From contig NZ_JALHBS010000007.1 of NCBI RefSeq assembly GCF_024195285.1, forward strand, positions 62,001 to 126,000: a stretch of DNA of 64,000 bases. Direction: 5' to 3'. The translations under genes were made by a program, and so were the position numbers. This DNA comes from Aurantimonas marianensis (GTDB taxonomy: Bacteria > Pseudomonadota > Alphaproteobacteria > Rhizobiales > Rhizobiaceae). Positions 33,199 to 43,532 of this stretch are shown here, in pieces; position 1 is the stretch's first letter, and every line of letters starts with the position of its first letter. The notes below the pieces were generated by a model. It did not search any database and was not told the DNA's origin. It saw only the letters and a list, made by a program, of their open reading frames with translations.

Positions 33199-34623
33199 AT
33201 GGCCAAAGCGCGCAAGACCAAGGCGGCCGAAACCGAAACGACCAAGACCGAAGTCAAGGCCTCATGGAAGGCCGCGGGAGACGTCGAGAGCTTCCGGGAG
33301 CTCTCCGCTCGTATCGCCGCGGGGGAGCCGGTCGTGCTGCCGGTCCTGCTCACCGGTCAACGTCGGCGCGAACACGTCCGCTCGACCCTGCGCGAGGACC
33401 ACGCGGGGCGCATCGAGCAGCGTTCTCCCGGCGCAAGGACGAAGTTCGACGAACTGGCCGATGACTTGTTCAAATTCTTTCGAGGCACCGCGCTGCTGTT
33501 CTACCGCGACATGGTCGGAGACGACGCGCAGATGCCCACCGTCATGGCTCTGGGCGACGTGCATCCCGAAAACTTTGGGGTCATGCCCGACAAGGACGGC
33601 GCGCCGATCTTCGGCGTGAACGATTTCGACGAGACGATCTACGCGCCCTTCACCTGGGACATCAAACGCGGCGCCGTGGGCTTCTGGATCGCTGCCCAGG
33701 AAGTGTCGGGAATGAAGCGCAAGAAACAACGCAAGGTCGTAGGCAAATTCGTCAAGGGCTACCTTGAGGCCATGCAGGGTTATGCCGAGCGCGCGACCGA
33801 AAAGAACGACGCCTACCGGATGGACAATTCGCCCGAGGTGATCCGGCGCTTGTTCGAAGAAGCCTGGGAAGAGCGGCGCGACTGGCTCTGGGACGATTAT
33901 CTCAAGCCTTCCGGCCGCGGCTTCCGCGCCAATGGCGAATTGCAACCGCTCTCGAGCGAGGTCGCAAAGTTTCAGAAAGCCGTCAACCAGCTGGCCAAGC
34001 TGAAAGGGATCGACGCGACCGACCGCGCCGGCGAGCTGAAGGTCAAGGATGTCTGTGTCCGGCATGGTCAGGGCACGGCGTCCCTCGGACTTCCGCGCTA
34101 CTACGTCCTCATCGAAGGCCCGTCGAAGGACGCCACCGACGATCTGATCATCGAGTTCAAGCGCGCCCGTCGCTCGGCCCTGGACGGGCTGACGCCACCG
34201 TCGGATTTCAACGCGGGCGACAACGCCGACCGCATTCTGCATGGCCAGACGGTGCAGCTTGCCCACGGCGACATCTTCTACGGTGCCGTGGAGATCGATG
34301 GCGAGAGCTTCATGAGCCGGGAGCGGGCGCCCTTTCGCGACGACATCGATCTCGAGGAACTGAGCTATAAATCCTGGAAGGCATATGCCCGGGTGTGCGG
34401 CGCGGCGCTGGCGCAGTCACATGCGCTGTCCGACGATCTGGGTCAGATCGACTACGATGTGGAACCCTCCATCGTCGCCGCCGCCAATCCGCGCAAGCTC
34501 TTCATCGCGGACATCGTGCGCTTCACGGAAGAGGCGGCCGATCGCCTCAAGACAGATCATACCCTGTTTCGCGCGGACCACCGTCGCGGCGCCTTCGAAA
34601 GCATCGAAATGGTCTACCGCTGA
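33199..34623 (+). CDS. DUF2252 family protein (kinase-like fold)
   Basis: The 474-aa protein carries DUF2252 motifs: SPGARTKFDELADDLFKFFR, GDVHPENFG (119-127), NDFDE (141-145) and a late VQLAHGDIFYGAVE. The HxxN and DFD arrangement resembles aminoglycoside-phosphotransferase-like kinases, but no substrate is known. The first 20 residues are Lys/Thr/Ala-rich and probably disordered. The 243 bp upstream hold no recognisable site. It converges on tyrC with 51 bp between. Confidence 0.87.
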   Translation: MAKARKTKAAETETTKTEVKASWKAAGDVESFRELSARIAAGEPVVLPVLLTGQRRREHVRSTLREDHAGRIEQRSPGARTKFDELADDLFKFFRGTALLFYRDMVGDDAQMPTVMALGDVHPENFGVMPDKDGAPIFGVNDFDETIYAPFTWDIKRGAVGFWIAAQEVSGMKRKKQRKVVGKFVKGYLEAMQGYAERATEKNDAYRMDNSPEVIRRLFEEAWEERRDWLWDDYLKPSGRGFRANGELQPLSSEVAKFQKAVNQLAKLKGIDATDRAGELKVKDVCVRHGQGTASLGLPRYYVLIEGPSKDATDDLIIEFKRARRSALDGLTPPSDFNAGDNADRILHGQTVQLAHGDIFYGAVEIDGESFMSRERAPFRDDIDLEELSYKSWKAYARVCGAALAQSHALSDDLGQIDYDVEPSIVAAANPRKLFIADIVRFTEEAADRLKTDHTLFRADHRRGAFESIEMVYR

Positions 34624-34674
34624 GCCGGAAGCCGCCAAGCGGGGCGCGCCCGGCCGCGGCCTGGCGCGTGCGCT

Positions 34675-35613
34675 TTATTTCCGCTCCGGCTCGTGCCTGC
34701 CATGCTCGCGGCCAAAGTCCGGCTCGGCGGTGTCCTGGCCGGCCTCGATGATGCCGCGGCGGATGGCGCGGGTGCGGGTGAACAGCTCGAACAGCGTGTC
34801 GCCGTCGCCCCAGCGGATCGCCCGCTGCAGCGAGGCGAGGTCCTCGGAAAACCGCGCCAGCATCTCCAGGACGGCCTCGCGGTTGCTTAGGAACACGTCC
34901 CGCCACATGGTCGGGTCGGAGGCGGCGATGCGGGTGAAATCGCGAAAGCCGGAGGCGGAGAATTTCACCACTTCCTGCTGGGTCACCGTCTCCAGATCGG
35001 CGGCGGTGCCGACGATGTTGTAGGCGATCAGATGCGGCACATGGCTGACGATGGCGAGCACCAGGTCGTGGTGGTCCGGCGTCATGATTTCGACGGTCGA
35101 GCCGCAGCCTTCCCAGAAGCGCTTCAGCCGATCGATCGCCTCGGCGTCGGTGCCGTCGGGCGGCGTCAGGATGCACCAGCGGTTCTCGAAGAGTTCGCGG
35201 AAGCCCGCGTCGGGGCCGGACTGCTCGGTGCCGGCGATCGGATGGGCCGGCACGAAATGCACCGTCTCCGGCAGATGCGGGCGCATCTGCTGGACCACCG
35301 CGCCCTTGACCGAACCGACGTCGGTGACGATCGCGCCGGGTTCGAGCGCCCCGGCGATCTCCTTGGTCACGGCGCCGCAGGAGCCGACCGGAACGCACAG
35401 GATGACGAGGTCGGCGCCGCGCACCGCCTCGGCCGCGTCGAGATGGTAGCTGTCGCCGAGTTTCAGTTCCTCGGCCCGTTTCAGCGTCTCGGCCCGCCGC
35501 GTGGTGATGGCGATATGCCGGGCGAGACCGTGGGCGCGGATGTTATGGGCGAGCGAGGAACCGATCAGGCCGATGCCGATCAGCGCAACGCGGTCGAACA
35601 GCGGCTCGCTCAT
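34675..35613 (-). CDS. tyrC: prephenate/arogenate dehydrogenase
   Basis: The 312-aa enzyme of tyrosine synthesis has the NAD(P) loop GIGLIG at residues 13-18, then [26 protein letters not shown] and [15 protein letters not shown]. Its start overlaps the hisC stop by 4 nt (ATGA), so both are translated from one minus-strand mRNA with the chorismate mutase gene. Whether prephenate or arogenate is preferred cannot be told; the cyclohexadienyl type is usual here. Confidence 0.93.
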   Translation of the reverse strand: MSEPLFDRVALIGIGLIGSSLAHNIRAHGLARHIAITTRRAETLKRAEELKLGDSYHLDAAEAVRGADLVILCVPVGSCGAVTKEIAGALEPGAIVTDVGSVKGAVVQQMRPHLPETVHFVPAHPIAGTEQSGPDAGFRELFENRWCILTPPDGTDAEAIDRLKRFWEGCGSTVEIMTPDHHDLVLAIVSHVPHLIAYNIVGTAADLETVTQQEVVKFSASGFRDFTRIAASDPTMWRDVFLSNREAVLEMLARFSEDLASLQRAIRWGDGDTLFELFTRTRAIRRGIIEAGQDTAEPDFGREHGRHEPERK

Positions 35614-36707
35614 GCTTCCCCCTTGCCGAGAAACGCGCCGAGCGCCGCGACGGCGCTGCGATTGGCTTCCTCGGTGCCGATGGTCATGCGCAGCGCGTTG
35701 GGAAAACCGTATCCGCCGACGCGGCGCAGGATGAAGCCGCGCGCGGTGAGGAAATCATCGGCCTCGGCGGCGGTGCGGCCCGGCGTGTCGGGAAAGTGGA
35801 CGAGGACGAAATTGCCGACGCTCGGCGTCACCGTCAGGCCGAGGCTGGTTAGCGCGTCGGTGGTCCATTCGAGCCAGCGGGCGTTGTGGTCGGCCGCCTG
35901 TTCGACGAAGCCGCGGTCGCGGATGGCGGCCGCGCCGGCGGCAATCGCCGCGGCGTTCAAATTGAACGGCCCGCGCACCCGGTCGAGCGCGTCGACGATC
36001 GCTTCCGGCCCGTACAGCCAGCCGATCCGCAAGGCGGCGAGGCCATAGATCTTGGAGAAGGTGCGGGTCATCACGACGTTCTCGGCCGAGGAGACCAGCT
36101 CGATGCCGGCGCCGTAATCGTTGCGCCGGACATATTCGGCATAGGCCGCGTCGAGGACGAGGACGACATTGCCCGGCAGGCCGGCATGCAGCCGCCGCAC
36201 CTCGTCGAACGGCAGGTAGGTGCCGGTCGGGTTGTTCGGGTTGGCCAGGAAGACCAGCCTGGTCTTCTCGGTGACGGCGGCCAGGATCGCGTCGACGTCG
36301 GCGGTGGCGTTCGTCTCCTTTACCGCGACCGGCGTCGCGCCGCGCGCCAGAATCTGGATGCGGTAGACCAGAAAGCCGTGCTCGGTGTGAATCGCCTCGT
36401 CGCCGGGCGCGAGATAGCACTGGCACAGGAGCCCGAGCAGCTCGTCCGAGCCGTTGCCGCAGAGAATGTTGCGCGGGTTGAGACCATGCACCTCGGCGAT
36501 GGCGCGCTTCAGCTCGGTTGCCTGACCGTCGGGATAGAGCTCGGGATGGGCCAGCGCCGCGATCGCCGCCTCGCGCGCCGCCGGCGCGGCACCGAGCGGT
36601 GTCTCGTTGGAGGAGAGCTTATAGAGCGTCACGCCGGCCGGCGCCTTGCTCTTTCCCGGCACATAGGCCTCGATGTCGAGGACGCCCTTGTTCGGAACGG
36701 GTCTCAT
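35610..36707 (-). CDS. hisC: histidinol-phosphate aminotransferase
   Basis: The 365-aa class I/II aminotransferase has the PLP lysine K219 ([17 protein letters not shown]), [12 protein letters not shown] and the N-terminal [10 protein letters not shown]. Located between chorismate mutase and tyrC, it may also serve as aromatic aminotransferase. ATG 36707 gives the standard [15 protein letters not shown] start; the frame is open to 36872 with a non-conserved Arg-rich stretch. Confidence 0.93.
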   Translation of the reverse strand: MRPVPNKGVLDIEAYVPGKSKAPAGVTLYKLSSNETPLGAAPAAREAAIAALAHPELYPDGQATELKRAIAEVHGLNPRNILCGNGSDELLGLLCQCYLAPGDEAIHTEHGFLVYRIQILARGATPVAVKETNATADVDAILAAVTEKTRLVFLANPNNPTGTYLPFDEVRRLHAGLPGNVVLVLDAAYAEYVRRNDYGAGIELVSSAENVVMTRTFSKIYGLAALRIGWLYGPEAIVDALDRVRGPFNLNAAAIAAGAAAIRDRGFVEQAADHNARWLEWTTDALTSLGLTVTPSVGNFVLVHFPDTPGRTAAEADDFLTARGFILRRVGGYGFPNALRMTIGTEEANRSAVAALGAFLGKGEA

Positions 36708-36783
36708 CGTCCGTATACTTTCGTTGGTGACTGCGGGGCGCCGATGCTGGCGCACCGATCGCGACGCGGTCGCGCGACAGGCG

Positions 36784-37581
36784 TCAGGATGGGGACCGGA
36801 ACGGGGCCGCATAGCCCCCGATCGACCGGATGTCGAGGCCGGGACCGAGCGCCGCGGCCACCGACGCCTCATCTTTTTCGGTCGCGACCAGGACGCTGAT
36901 GCGATCGGTGCAGTAGCGAGCCTCGGCGATCACCGTCAGGCCGTCCGGGATCTGGGGCAGGGCGGTCAGCCCATCCACCGAAAAACAGGCGATCTCCGGC
37001 GACACCGGATCGGCGAGCGGCGGCGCGATGACCAGCGCGGGCGTCGCCGCCGGCCGATCCGGTTCGTCGAAAAAGGGCAGCCGCGCGACGATCTGGGCCG
37101 AGCCGAGCCCCTGCCACCAGGGATGGCCGGTCGCGCCGATCGGCAGGATGCCGAGCTTGTCGCCACCGGCCTCGATGGAGGCGACCACCGCCTGGCTCGA
37201 CGCGGCGATCGACAGGGGAACGGAAAAGCCGAAATAGAACCGGGCCGTGTCGGCGCTGGCGACACGGTCGCCGTCACCGGCGATGACGACCTCGAACGGG
37301 GCCTGGAGAGCGGTGAAGGTGGAGATGATCTCGCGCCACAGATGCTCCATCGCGGTCAACGGCAGGTGGCCCTCATGGCGCCTGGCCAGCCGGCGCATCA
37401 TGTCGGCCTCACGACCGGGGCGGAAGGCGGCGCCGTTTCTCGCGGTGCCCTTCACCTCGATCAATTCGTCGATGACGGTGGCGCGCTGCATCAGGAGCCG
37501 ATGCACGGATTCGTCGATGGCGTCGATCTTCGCCCTGAGCTCGGCGAGCCGCGATGGATCGGCAGTGACGATTCCGCTCAT
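36784..37581 (-). CDS. chorismate mutase with C-terminal prephenate dehydratase-like region
   Basis: The 265-aa protein begins with an AroQ-type chorismate mutase domain (residues 8-95: [44 protein letters not shown]). The remainder is a domain of unproved function common to alphaproteobacterial members. It provides prephenate for the tyrC product. ATG 37581 follows GGGAG. First gene of the minus-strand chorismate mutase-hisC-tyrC group, 76 bp before hisC; divergent from metX. Confidence 0.87.
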   Translation of the reverse strand: MSGIVTADPSRLAELRAKIDAIDESVHRLLMQRATVIDELIEVKGTARNGAAFRPGREADMMRRLARRHEGHLPLTAMEHLWREIISTFTALQAPFEVVIAGDGDRVASADTARFYFGFSVPLSIAASSQAVVASIEAGGDKLGILPIGATGHPWWQGLGSAQIVARLPFFDEPDRPAATPALVIAPPLADPVSPEIACFSVDGLTALPQIPDGLTVIAEARYCTDRISVLVATEKDEASVAAALGPGLDIRSIGGYAAPFRSPS

Positions 37582-37606
37582 GCGTTTCGGGCTCCCTCTT
37601 TGCCTA

Positions 37607-37641
37607 GCCAAGCGCTTCTACCGGCCCCGCGCGCGCTTGGC
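37607..37641. repeat. 9-bp perfect inverted repeat between chorismate mutase and metX
   Basis: GCCAAGCGC (37607-37615) and GCGCTTGGC (37633-37641) are separated by 17 bp in the shared upstream region of two divergent genes. It could be an operator or a 5'-UTR hairpin. I looked for the SAM-II riboswitch core (GCTAAA-type pseudoknot) that precedes metX/metA in relatives and did not see it. Confidence 0.35.
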
Positions 37642-37778
37642 AAAGCGCCGCATCCGGATCGCCGGCCGGCGCGACGATTGCCGCAGCGGGCGTGAATGCG
37701 TATCTGTGCCCCCTGAACCCGAACACCGCCGGTCGCCGCGACACCCGTTGCGCCGGCCGGCGCGTATCATCAAGCGGG

Positions 37779-38966
37779 ATGGACATGAGCGTCGACGTCT
37801 CGACCGAAGATCTGGAATACGCGGCCGGCAGTCGCGAGGCGAACCATCCGTCGAGCCCCGTCGCCTATTTCGGCGCGGACGAGCCGCTGCGTCTCGACGC
37901 CGGCCGCGACCTTTCGCCGTTCCAGATCGCCTACAACACATACGGGACCCTGAACGCCGACAAATCAAACGCCATCCTCGTCTGCCATGCTCTGACCGGC
38001 GATCATTACGTCGCCAGCCAGTCGCCGGTGACCGGCAAGCCGGGCTGGTGGAACTCGATCATCGGCGAAGGCAAGCCGATCGACACGTCGAAATATTTCG
38101 TCATCTGCTCGAATGTCATCGGCGGCTGCATGGGCTCCACCGGCCCCGCCTCGATCGATCCGGCGACCGGGGAGCCCTACGGGCTCGACCTGCCGGTGAT
38201 CACCATTCCCGACATGGTGCGGGCGCAGGCGATGCTGGTGAAACGACTCGGTATCGACACGCTGTTCGCCGTCATCGGCGGCTCGATGGGCGGCATGCAG
38301 GTGCTGCAATGGACGGTGAGCTATCCCGACAAGGTCTTCGCCGCCCTGCCGATCGCCACCGGCGCGCGCCACTCGTCCCAGAATATCGCCTTCCACGCGG
38401 TCGGGCGGCAGGCGGTGATAGCCGATCCCGACTGGCATGGCGGGCGCTACTACGCCGTCGGCAAGCGGCCGCACAAGGGACTGGCGGTCGCGCGGATGGC
38501 GGCACACGTCACCTATCTGTCGGAGACGGCGTTGCACCGCAAGTTCGGGCGCAATCTGCAGGATCGCGAAACGCTCGGCTTCGGCTTCGACGCCGATTTC
38601 CAGATCGAGAGCTATCTCAGGCACCAGGGGATGACCTTCGTCGACCGCTTCGACGCCAATTCCTATCTCTACATGACCCGCTCGATGGACTATTTCGACA
38701 TCGCGGCGGATTACGGCGGCAGCCTCGCCGAGGCGTTCCGCGACGCCACCACGCGCTTTTGTCTCGTCTCGTTCTCCTCCGACTGGCTGTTTCCGACCGG
38801 GGAGAACCGCGCCGTCGTGCATGCGCTCAACGCCGCCGCCGCTTCGGTCTCCTTCGTCGAGATCGAGACCGACCGGGGCCACGACGCCTTCCTCCTCCAT
38901 GAGCCGGAATTCTTCGCCGCGATCGACGGCTTCATCTCGTCGGCCGCGCGGGCAAGGGGGCTTTGA
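37779..38966 (+). CDS. metX: homoserine O-acetyltransferase
   Basis: The 395-aa alpha/beta hydrolase activates homoserine for methionine synthesis. The nucleophile lies in GGSMGG (S169); FSSDWLFP and [12 protein letters not shown] supply the Asp and His of the triad. The oxyanion region reads [15 protein letters not shown] 37779 or the in-frame ATG 37785 both fit. Followed directly by metW, the usual pair; acetyl versus succinyl specificity cannot be settled by eye. Confidence 0.93.
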   Translation: MDMSVDVSTEDLEYAAGSREANHPSSPVAYFGADEPLRLDAGRDLSPFQIAYNTYGTLNADKSNAILVCHALTGDHYVASQSPVTGKPGWWNSIIGEGKPIDTSKYFVICSNVIGGCMGSTGPASIDPATGEPYGLDLPVITIPDMVRAQAMLVKRLGIDTLFAVIGGSMGGMQVLQWTVSYPDKVFAALPIATGARHSSQNIAFHAVGRQAVIADPDWHGGRYYAVGKRPHKGLAVARMAAHVTYLSETALHRKFGRNLQDRETLGFGFDADFQIESYLRHQGMTFVDRFDANSYLYMTRSMDYFDIAADYGGSLAEAFRDATTRFCLVSFSSDWLFPTGENRAVVHALNAAAASVSFVEIETDRGHDAFLLHEPEFFAAIDGFISSAARARGL

Positions 38967-38968
38967 CG

Positions 38969-39622
38969 ATGGCGGTTCTGGATACGCCCGTTCCGACAAG
39001 CGAGACCGTCACGGCGAATGCCTCGACCCGTATCGATCTGGAGCTGATCGCCGGGCTGGTGACGCCGGGAAGCCGCGTGCTCGACGTCGGCTGCGGGGAT
39101 GGCTCGCTCCTGTCGCTGCTGGAACGGCGCCGGCGGGTCGACGGACGCGGCGTCGAGCTCAGCCAGGCCGGCGTCAACGAGTGCGTCGGGCGCGGCCTGT
39201 CGGTCATCCAGGGCGATGCCGACCGCGATCTCGTCTATTATCCCGACGACGCCTTCGACTTCGTCATCCTGTCGCAGACCATCCAGGCGACACGCAATCC
39301 GAAGACGGTGCTGACCGAACTCCTCAGGATCGGCGAGCGGGCGATCGTGTCGTTCCCGAATTTCGGCCATTGGTCGATCCGCCTGTCGCTGGGCCTCTAC
39401 GGCCGCATGCCGGTGACGCGGAACCTGACGCATTCCTGGTACGACACGCCGAACATCCATTTCTGCACCATCCGGGATTTCGTCGCGCTGGCCGACGAGA
39501 TCGGCGCGACGGTCGCGGTCGCCATGGCGATCGACGCCACCGGCCAGAAGATGGGGATGAAGATGCCCTGGGCGTTCTGGAACCTGTTCGGCCAGCAGGC
39601 GGTGTTCGTGCTGAGGCGGTAG
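38969..39622 (+). CDS. metW: methionine biosynthesis protein MetW
   Basis: This 217-aa SAM-methyltransferase-fold protein has motif I VLDVGCGDGSLL (about residues 36-47) and the conserved FPNFGHWSIR and HFCTIRDF stretches. MetW forms a complex with MetX that activates it. The start lies 2 nt after the metX stop, so the two are coupled. Confidence 0.93.
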   Translation: MAVLDTPVPTSETVTANASTRIDLELIAGLVTPGSRVLDVGCGDGSLLSLLERRRRVDGRGVELSQAGVNECVGRGLSVIQGDADRDLVYYPDDAFDFVILSQTIQATRNPKTVLTELLRIGERAIVSFPNFGHWSIRLSLGLYGRMPVTRNLTHSWYDTPNIHFCTIRDFVALADEIGATVAVAMAIDATGQKMGMKMPWAFWNLFGQQAVFVLRR

Positions 39623-39921
39623 GCGAAATGACAGTCGAGACCGCTGGCGCGCGCCTCGGCGCCACGAGGATCTCAACGCAAAGACGGTTTCCGGTTGGCG
39701 CAATCTGGCTCTGTTGCGAATCGTACCACCGGTCCGAAAGAGCCGTGTTCGACGGCGCTATCTCGCACATCGCCACTGTCAGCCAAGTTTCCTTGTCGGA
39801 CCCGATTCTTGCCCTTGGGAGAGGCAGCGCGCATGATGGAGCGCCCAGTCAGGCCATTTGTTGTCAATATGGACTAGCGTCACATCGCCTGCACCGGGTT
39901 GCGTAAGGTCTGGAGGGTTCC
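39623..39921. other. 299-bp gap with a possible insertion-sequence relic
   Basis: No gene is convincing; ORFs on either strand are short and lack ribosome sites. GGCTCTGTTGCGAA at 39707-39720 matches the terminal sequence common to IS6-family elements in 13 of 14 bases, but no partner end or transposase remnant is visible. The composition is lower in GC than metW. Confidence 0.3.
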
Positions 39922-41019
39922 TTGAAATTCCTCGATGAATTCGAGCGTATCACCTCCGTCATCTATGAAGCTTCAGTAGCGCCTGAGGATGGGTGGCAAG
40001 ACGTATCGGATGCGTTGAGCGAAGTCTTTTTAGAGGCTGCTGTCGTCATTGACGACAATGGGATTGCGCGCCAGGACGATCACTTCCTAAAAACGAGCAG
40101 ATTCGATCTGGAGCGGGTCAAAACGCATTTCGAGCGGTTTGCGACCGCGGAGGAGAATTCCGGTGTGCGGTCTCTTCTGACGGGTCCCGTGTCCAGAGCT
40201 TTCGACATGCGTTCAGGCTTCGAGCCGGGTGAGTGGGATCGCGATCCTTCTGTCGCGGCGATCCTGCAGCCGCAAGGAATTACCGAAGGTCAGCTACTTG
40301 TCTTGGAGAGAAACGACGGCCGGCTCACTGATTTGCTGATCTACAGGGGGCAGCGAGGGGGGGCTTTCTCGACCAAGGAACTGCGCCTCATCAACGCTTT
40401 GGCACCGCATCTGAAACGGGCCCTCGCAATTCGTCGACACTTGCGAGAGATGACCGAACAGATGCTTGAGGCGCAGCGATTATTGCAGAACGTCGCTGGT
40501 GGACTCATCATGACCGATCAGGCCGGACGTGTCATCGAGGCAAGCGGCAGTGGCCGGCAAGCCCTTGATTCGGCAGCAGCCATCTACGTATCGCAGGGCC
40601 GTATCCGCGCCCGCCATCCGGCCGCGGATAGGGTGTTGAATGCAATGTTCGCGGGCGATTTCGCGAGAGGGGATGAGCCGATGCGTCTCCCCGGCGACGA
40701 TGGCCATGATTACATCTTGTGGGAATTTCCTGCTTCCGCAGCGAACGGGCTTACAGATTCGGTCAATCGGCGGGTTTTCGGCATCAATCTTCAAGCCGTT
40801 TCCAAGGGGGCACCGCCTCTCGATTTACAACGCCGCTACGGGTTGACCCAAGCAGAGGGTGAAATTGCAGCGGCGTTTGCCTTGGGTGCGTCGCTTGGTG
40901 AGATTGCCGAGATGCGGGGCAATTCCGTCCATACGGTTCGCACCCACTTGAAGTCCATCTTCGCCAAGACAGGCACGCATCGCCAGAGCCAGCTTGTCGC
41001 CTTGCTGCATGCGCCCTAG
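39922..41019 (+). CDS. LuxR-type helix-turn-helix transcriptional regulator
   Basis: The 365-aa regulator starts at TTG 39922 behind a very strong GGAGGG. Residues 1-160 resemble a PAS/GAF-like sensor, a helix around 155-185 follows, then a second sensor-like part (GGLIMTDQAGRVIEA), and the LuxR HTH at about 300-362: YGLTQAEGEIAAAFALGASL, then NSVHTVRTHLKSIFAKTGTH. The signal is unknown; there is no autoinducer-binding signature. It is a monocistronic gene of lower GC than the preceding met genes. Confidence 0.85.
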   Translation: MKFLDEFERITSVIYEASVAPEDGWQDVSDALSEVFLEAAVVIDDNGIARQDDHFLKTSRFDLERVKTHFERFATAEENSGVRSLLTGPVSRAFDMRSGFEPGEWDRDPSVAAILQPQGITEGQLLVLERNDGRLTDLLIYRGQRGGAFSTKELRLINALAPHLKRALAIRRHLREMTEQMLEAQRLLQNVAGGLIMTDQAGRVIEASGSGRQALDSAAAIYVSQGRIRARHPAADRVLNAMFAGDFARGDEPMRLPGDDGHDYILWEFPASAANGLTDSVNRRVFGINLQAVSKGAPPLDLQRRYGLTQAEGEIAAAFALGASLGEIAEMRGNSVHTVRTHLKSIFAKTGTHRQSQLVALLHAP

Positions 41020-41335
41020 CGCGATCGACCGACCGATCGCAGACCGAAAATTATCTCGATAATACTGTTGGAACATACCCCAATTAGGGGATGTGCACCG
41101 TCAACCCGATAAACGAGACTGTCCGTTCAGGAATCTCGGGATCCGTCTGGATCTGACAGCAAAATATCGCGGTCAACAGGAATTCGATGCCGCTTTTTTG
41201 CTTCGAGAACCACGAATATACCGAATATATTCGCGGCTTGCTTCGATTTTCGCCGCGCTACGCATCGATCGGTCGGATTTTTCACTTCGCCGATATCCAT
41301 TTTTCTTTTTGACGCGAAATGATTTGGAGGCATGA
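41020..41335. other. 316-bp AT-richer intergenic stretch with a palindrome
   Basis: No coding region seen. It contains the perfect 12-bp palindrome CGAATATATTCG (41222-41233) next to a further half copy CGAATATA (41213-41220), in an otherwise AT-rich segment before the small secreted protein. The palindrome is a possible regulator-binding site. Confidence 0.35.
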
Positions 41336-41572
41336 ATGGAATTTTTTGCTGCAATCGCGATTTGCTTGAGTTCCATACCCGCCAGCGAGTGCCAGCGGAC
41401 GACCGCGGTTCACTGGTACACGATCCCGGAGCCGAGCACAGGCGTCTCTGGATGCATGCGTGACGGCATGATTTCGGCGGCTCGCTCTCGCCTCTTGAAG
41501 GGAGACGTGTACCCGAAGGTCACCTGCCGGTCCGCCGAAGCGATGACTCGAAATGCCGAGTTGGGACAATAG
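41336..41572 (+). CDS. small probable secreted cysteine-containing protein
   Basis: ATG 41336 follows GGAGG with 5-nt spacing. The 78-aa product begins with a hydrophobic FFAAIAICLSSIPASEC that could be a signal peptide, then has a middle VSGCMRDGMISAARSRL and GDVYPKVTCRS. The spaced cysteines with GMISAA and a late KVTC recall small periplasmic proteins of alphaproteobacteria. The function is unknown. The frame end overlaps the longest version of the next ORF by 20 bp. Confidence 0.5.
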   Translation: MEFFAAIAICLSSIPASECQRTTAVHWYTIPEPSTGVSGCMRDGMISAARSRLLKGDVYPKVTCRSAEAMTRNAELGQ

Positions 41573-42017
41573 TTCGGCGGGTGAGGGGCGTCCCTATACT
41601 GCCCTGGCGCCGAACTCACCGGATCCGGGTCGAGTGACCACGCGATCGGAGTTCGAGATTTTGGTGATCGAGAGCGATCCTGTCGTTGCGGCATACCTGG
41701 AGGATGTTATTTCCGACATTGGTGTCGCTTGGAGATGCTCATCACTGCCGTCGTGCTTGCGAGAGTTGCTTGTCTGTGATCGCGATGGCGCCGTGGTCGG
41801 TCTCGATGGGCAGGGAATGCTCCCGCACGTCGCCCTCAGTGTTCTCAGGCGTAGGCGCATTCCGGTCGTCCTGTATACAGCCTCGGCGGAGCATGATGCA
41901 TGGGCGGCCCAATTTCCGGGCGTCCCTGTCTTTTGCAATAACCCGCCACGGGATGAGGAACTGGCGCGGCGCGTTCTTGCCGCGGTCGACGCTACGCAGT
42001 CTGGTCTACTCGGTTGA
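41553..42017 (+). CDS. degenerate receiver-like protein
   Basis: The product is 154 aa from ATG 41553 or 127 aa from GTG 41634. From about residue 33 it shows a receiver fold: EILVIESDPVVAAYLEDVIS, then AVVGLDGQGMLPHVALSVLR with a possible acceptor Asp, then RIPVVLYTAS. The invariant lysine near the end is missing (VFCNNPPRDEEL instead of a KP motif), so phosphorylation switching is doubtful; this is a pseudo-receiver. It follows the LuxR regulator and small secreted gene and may belong with them. Confidence 0.6.
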   Translation: MPSWDNSSAGEGRPYTALAPNSPDPGRVTTRSEFEILVIESDPVVAAYLEDVISDIGVAWRCSSLPSCLRELLVCDRDGAVVGLDGQGMLPHVALSVLRRRRIPVVLYTASAEHDAWAAQFPGVPVFCNNPPRDEELARRVLAAVDATQSGLLG

Positions 42018-42218
42018 AGGTTTTCTCGTGGGGCCGGCTCGTGCTGGTTCCTGACTTTTTCAACGGTATCGGTCCGAAACAACTATTTCCAAGCTGCCCT
42101 CCCTCCACCCGCGCGCCGGTGCCGGCCGCGACCAGCACCGGCTTGGCCACCTGGCGACGCCGGCGAAGACCGCCACGGGTCACGGCCGACGCGTTTTCGC
42201 CTCCACGACAGCCTCCCC

Positions 42219-43409
42219 CTACAACCCCCGTTCGATGGTTTCGAGCAGCCGGAAGCGCAGCTTGCCGCCACCCTTCAGCGAGATGACGAAGCGGACGTCG
42301 CCATGGTCGTCGGTCTTGGCGTAGCCGGCCAAGGTGCTGACGCCTGAGAAGGTGCCGGTCTTGTAGCGCGAGCCCTTTTTTGTACCGCGCAGCAGCTCGG
42401 CATGCGGCGCGAAGCCGTCGAGAACCCGGGCAACGCCGCGCGCCGTAAAGCGGTTGTCGCGGCTGATGCCGGAGCCTTCCACCAGCTGGATCGCGTCGGC
42501 GAGATCGTGTTTGGCGAAGATCTCCCGCGTCACCGCGAGCGACTTTTCCAGGCTGACAGGCCCGCCGCTGCGATCGGCGCCGATCTCCAGAAAGATCTGG
42601 TTGGCGATATAGTTGTTCGAGCCGATGAGCATCTGCCGCAAAATTTCCGACAAGTCGCGCGACTGGTTGTGCACGTAGACCGGCTCCAGCCCGGCGGGAA
42701 CGGAGCCGATCGCAATCTCGCCCTCGACGCCGCCGCCGGCCTTCTCGATGAAGGCGGCGATCAATTCGCCGGCATATCTGACGCCTATGCCCGGGTCCTC
42801 CTGGGTCAGGCTGATCCGGCTGCGCCCGTTCGGACCGCGCGCCCGGAACTGGGCGATCGCCAGCGGGGTGATCGGGGTCTGCTCCTCGGCGGAGCGGACG
42901 GTCTTGCCGTTGCGCACGGCATTGATCGTGTTGAAATTCACCGCGAGCGCCGCGTTCAGCGCGTCATAGGCCTCGTCGGTGGCCTCGATGCCCGGTATGC
43001 GAAGATCGGCGGGGTAGTAGCTGGAGTCGATCACCATCCGGGCAAAGGGCTCCGTGCCGGCCTCGGCGAGAAGTTCGGGCGCGAGCAGCGCCAGTTCCTC
43101 GGAGACCAGGAACGGGTCGCCGCCGCCGCGCACATACAGCACCCGGTCGTCGTCCAGATAGAAGCGGGTCTTGAAGCGATAGTCCCCGCCCAGGACCTCC
43201 ATCGCCAGCCATGCCGTGACGAGTTTGGCGACGGAAGCGGGAACGAAGGGGTCGTCGGCATTTTGCGCGACCAGTTCGTTGCCGTCCGCATCCAGCACGA
43301 GCACCAGCCCCGAAGGCGCGAGGGCCGCGATTCTCTCCTTCACGTCGGCGAAGGCCGGGGCGGACAGCAGCAGAACCGCGACGGCGGCGGCGGAAAGGCG
43401 GGACCACAT
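42219..43409 (-). CDS. dacB: D-alanyl-D-alanine carboxypeptidase/endopeptidase (PBP4 type)
   Basis: The 396-aa peptidase S13 protein is exported (signal peptide residues 1-21). It contains SVAK (S59-K62), SNN in LIGSNNYIANQ, and KTG in YKTGTFSGVSTLAGY, the penicillin-binding triad. It trims or cleaves peptidoglycan cross-links. ATG 43409 has GGAG upstream. The protein is somewhat shorter than E. coli DacB (477 aa) because the inserted domain between SxxK and SxN is reduced. Confidence 0.9.
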   Translation of the reverse strand: MWSRLSAAAVAVLLLSAPAFADVKERIAALAPSGLVLVLDADGNELVAQNADDPFVPASVAKLVTAWLAMEVLGGDYRFKTRFYLDDDRVLYVRGGGDPFLVSEELALLAPELLAEAGTEPFARMVIDSSYYPADLRIPGIEATDEAYDALNAALAVNFNTINAVRNGKTVRSAEEQTPITPLAIAQFRARGPNGRSRISLTQEDPGIGVRYAGELIAAFIEKAGGGVEGEIAIGSVPAGLEPVYVHNQSRDLSEILRQMLIGSNNYIANQIFLEIGADRSGGPVSLEKSLAVTREIFAKHDLADAIQLVEGSGISRDNRFTARGVARVLDGFAPHAELLRGTKKGSRYKTGTFSGVSTLAGYAKTDDHGDVRFVISLKGGGKLRFRLLETIERGL

Positions 43410-43532
43410 GGCGAACTCCAGCATGGCGAGCATAGGCGCGCCTACACTAATGGCGCCGGGGCGTCAGGCAAGCCGGATCGCTGCGCGGGGTCGCATGGCG
43501 GCGAACCGCCGGGCCGCCATGTGACGGCAGCC

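Noticed and set aside
37582-37778. SAM-II riboswitch upstream of metX
   Set aside because: The conserved pseudoknot core (GCTAAA-type segment) is not found; only a simple inverted repeat is present.
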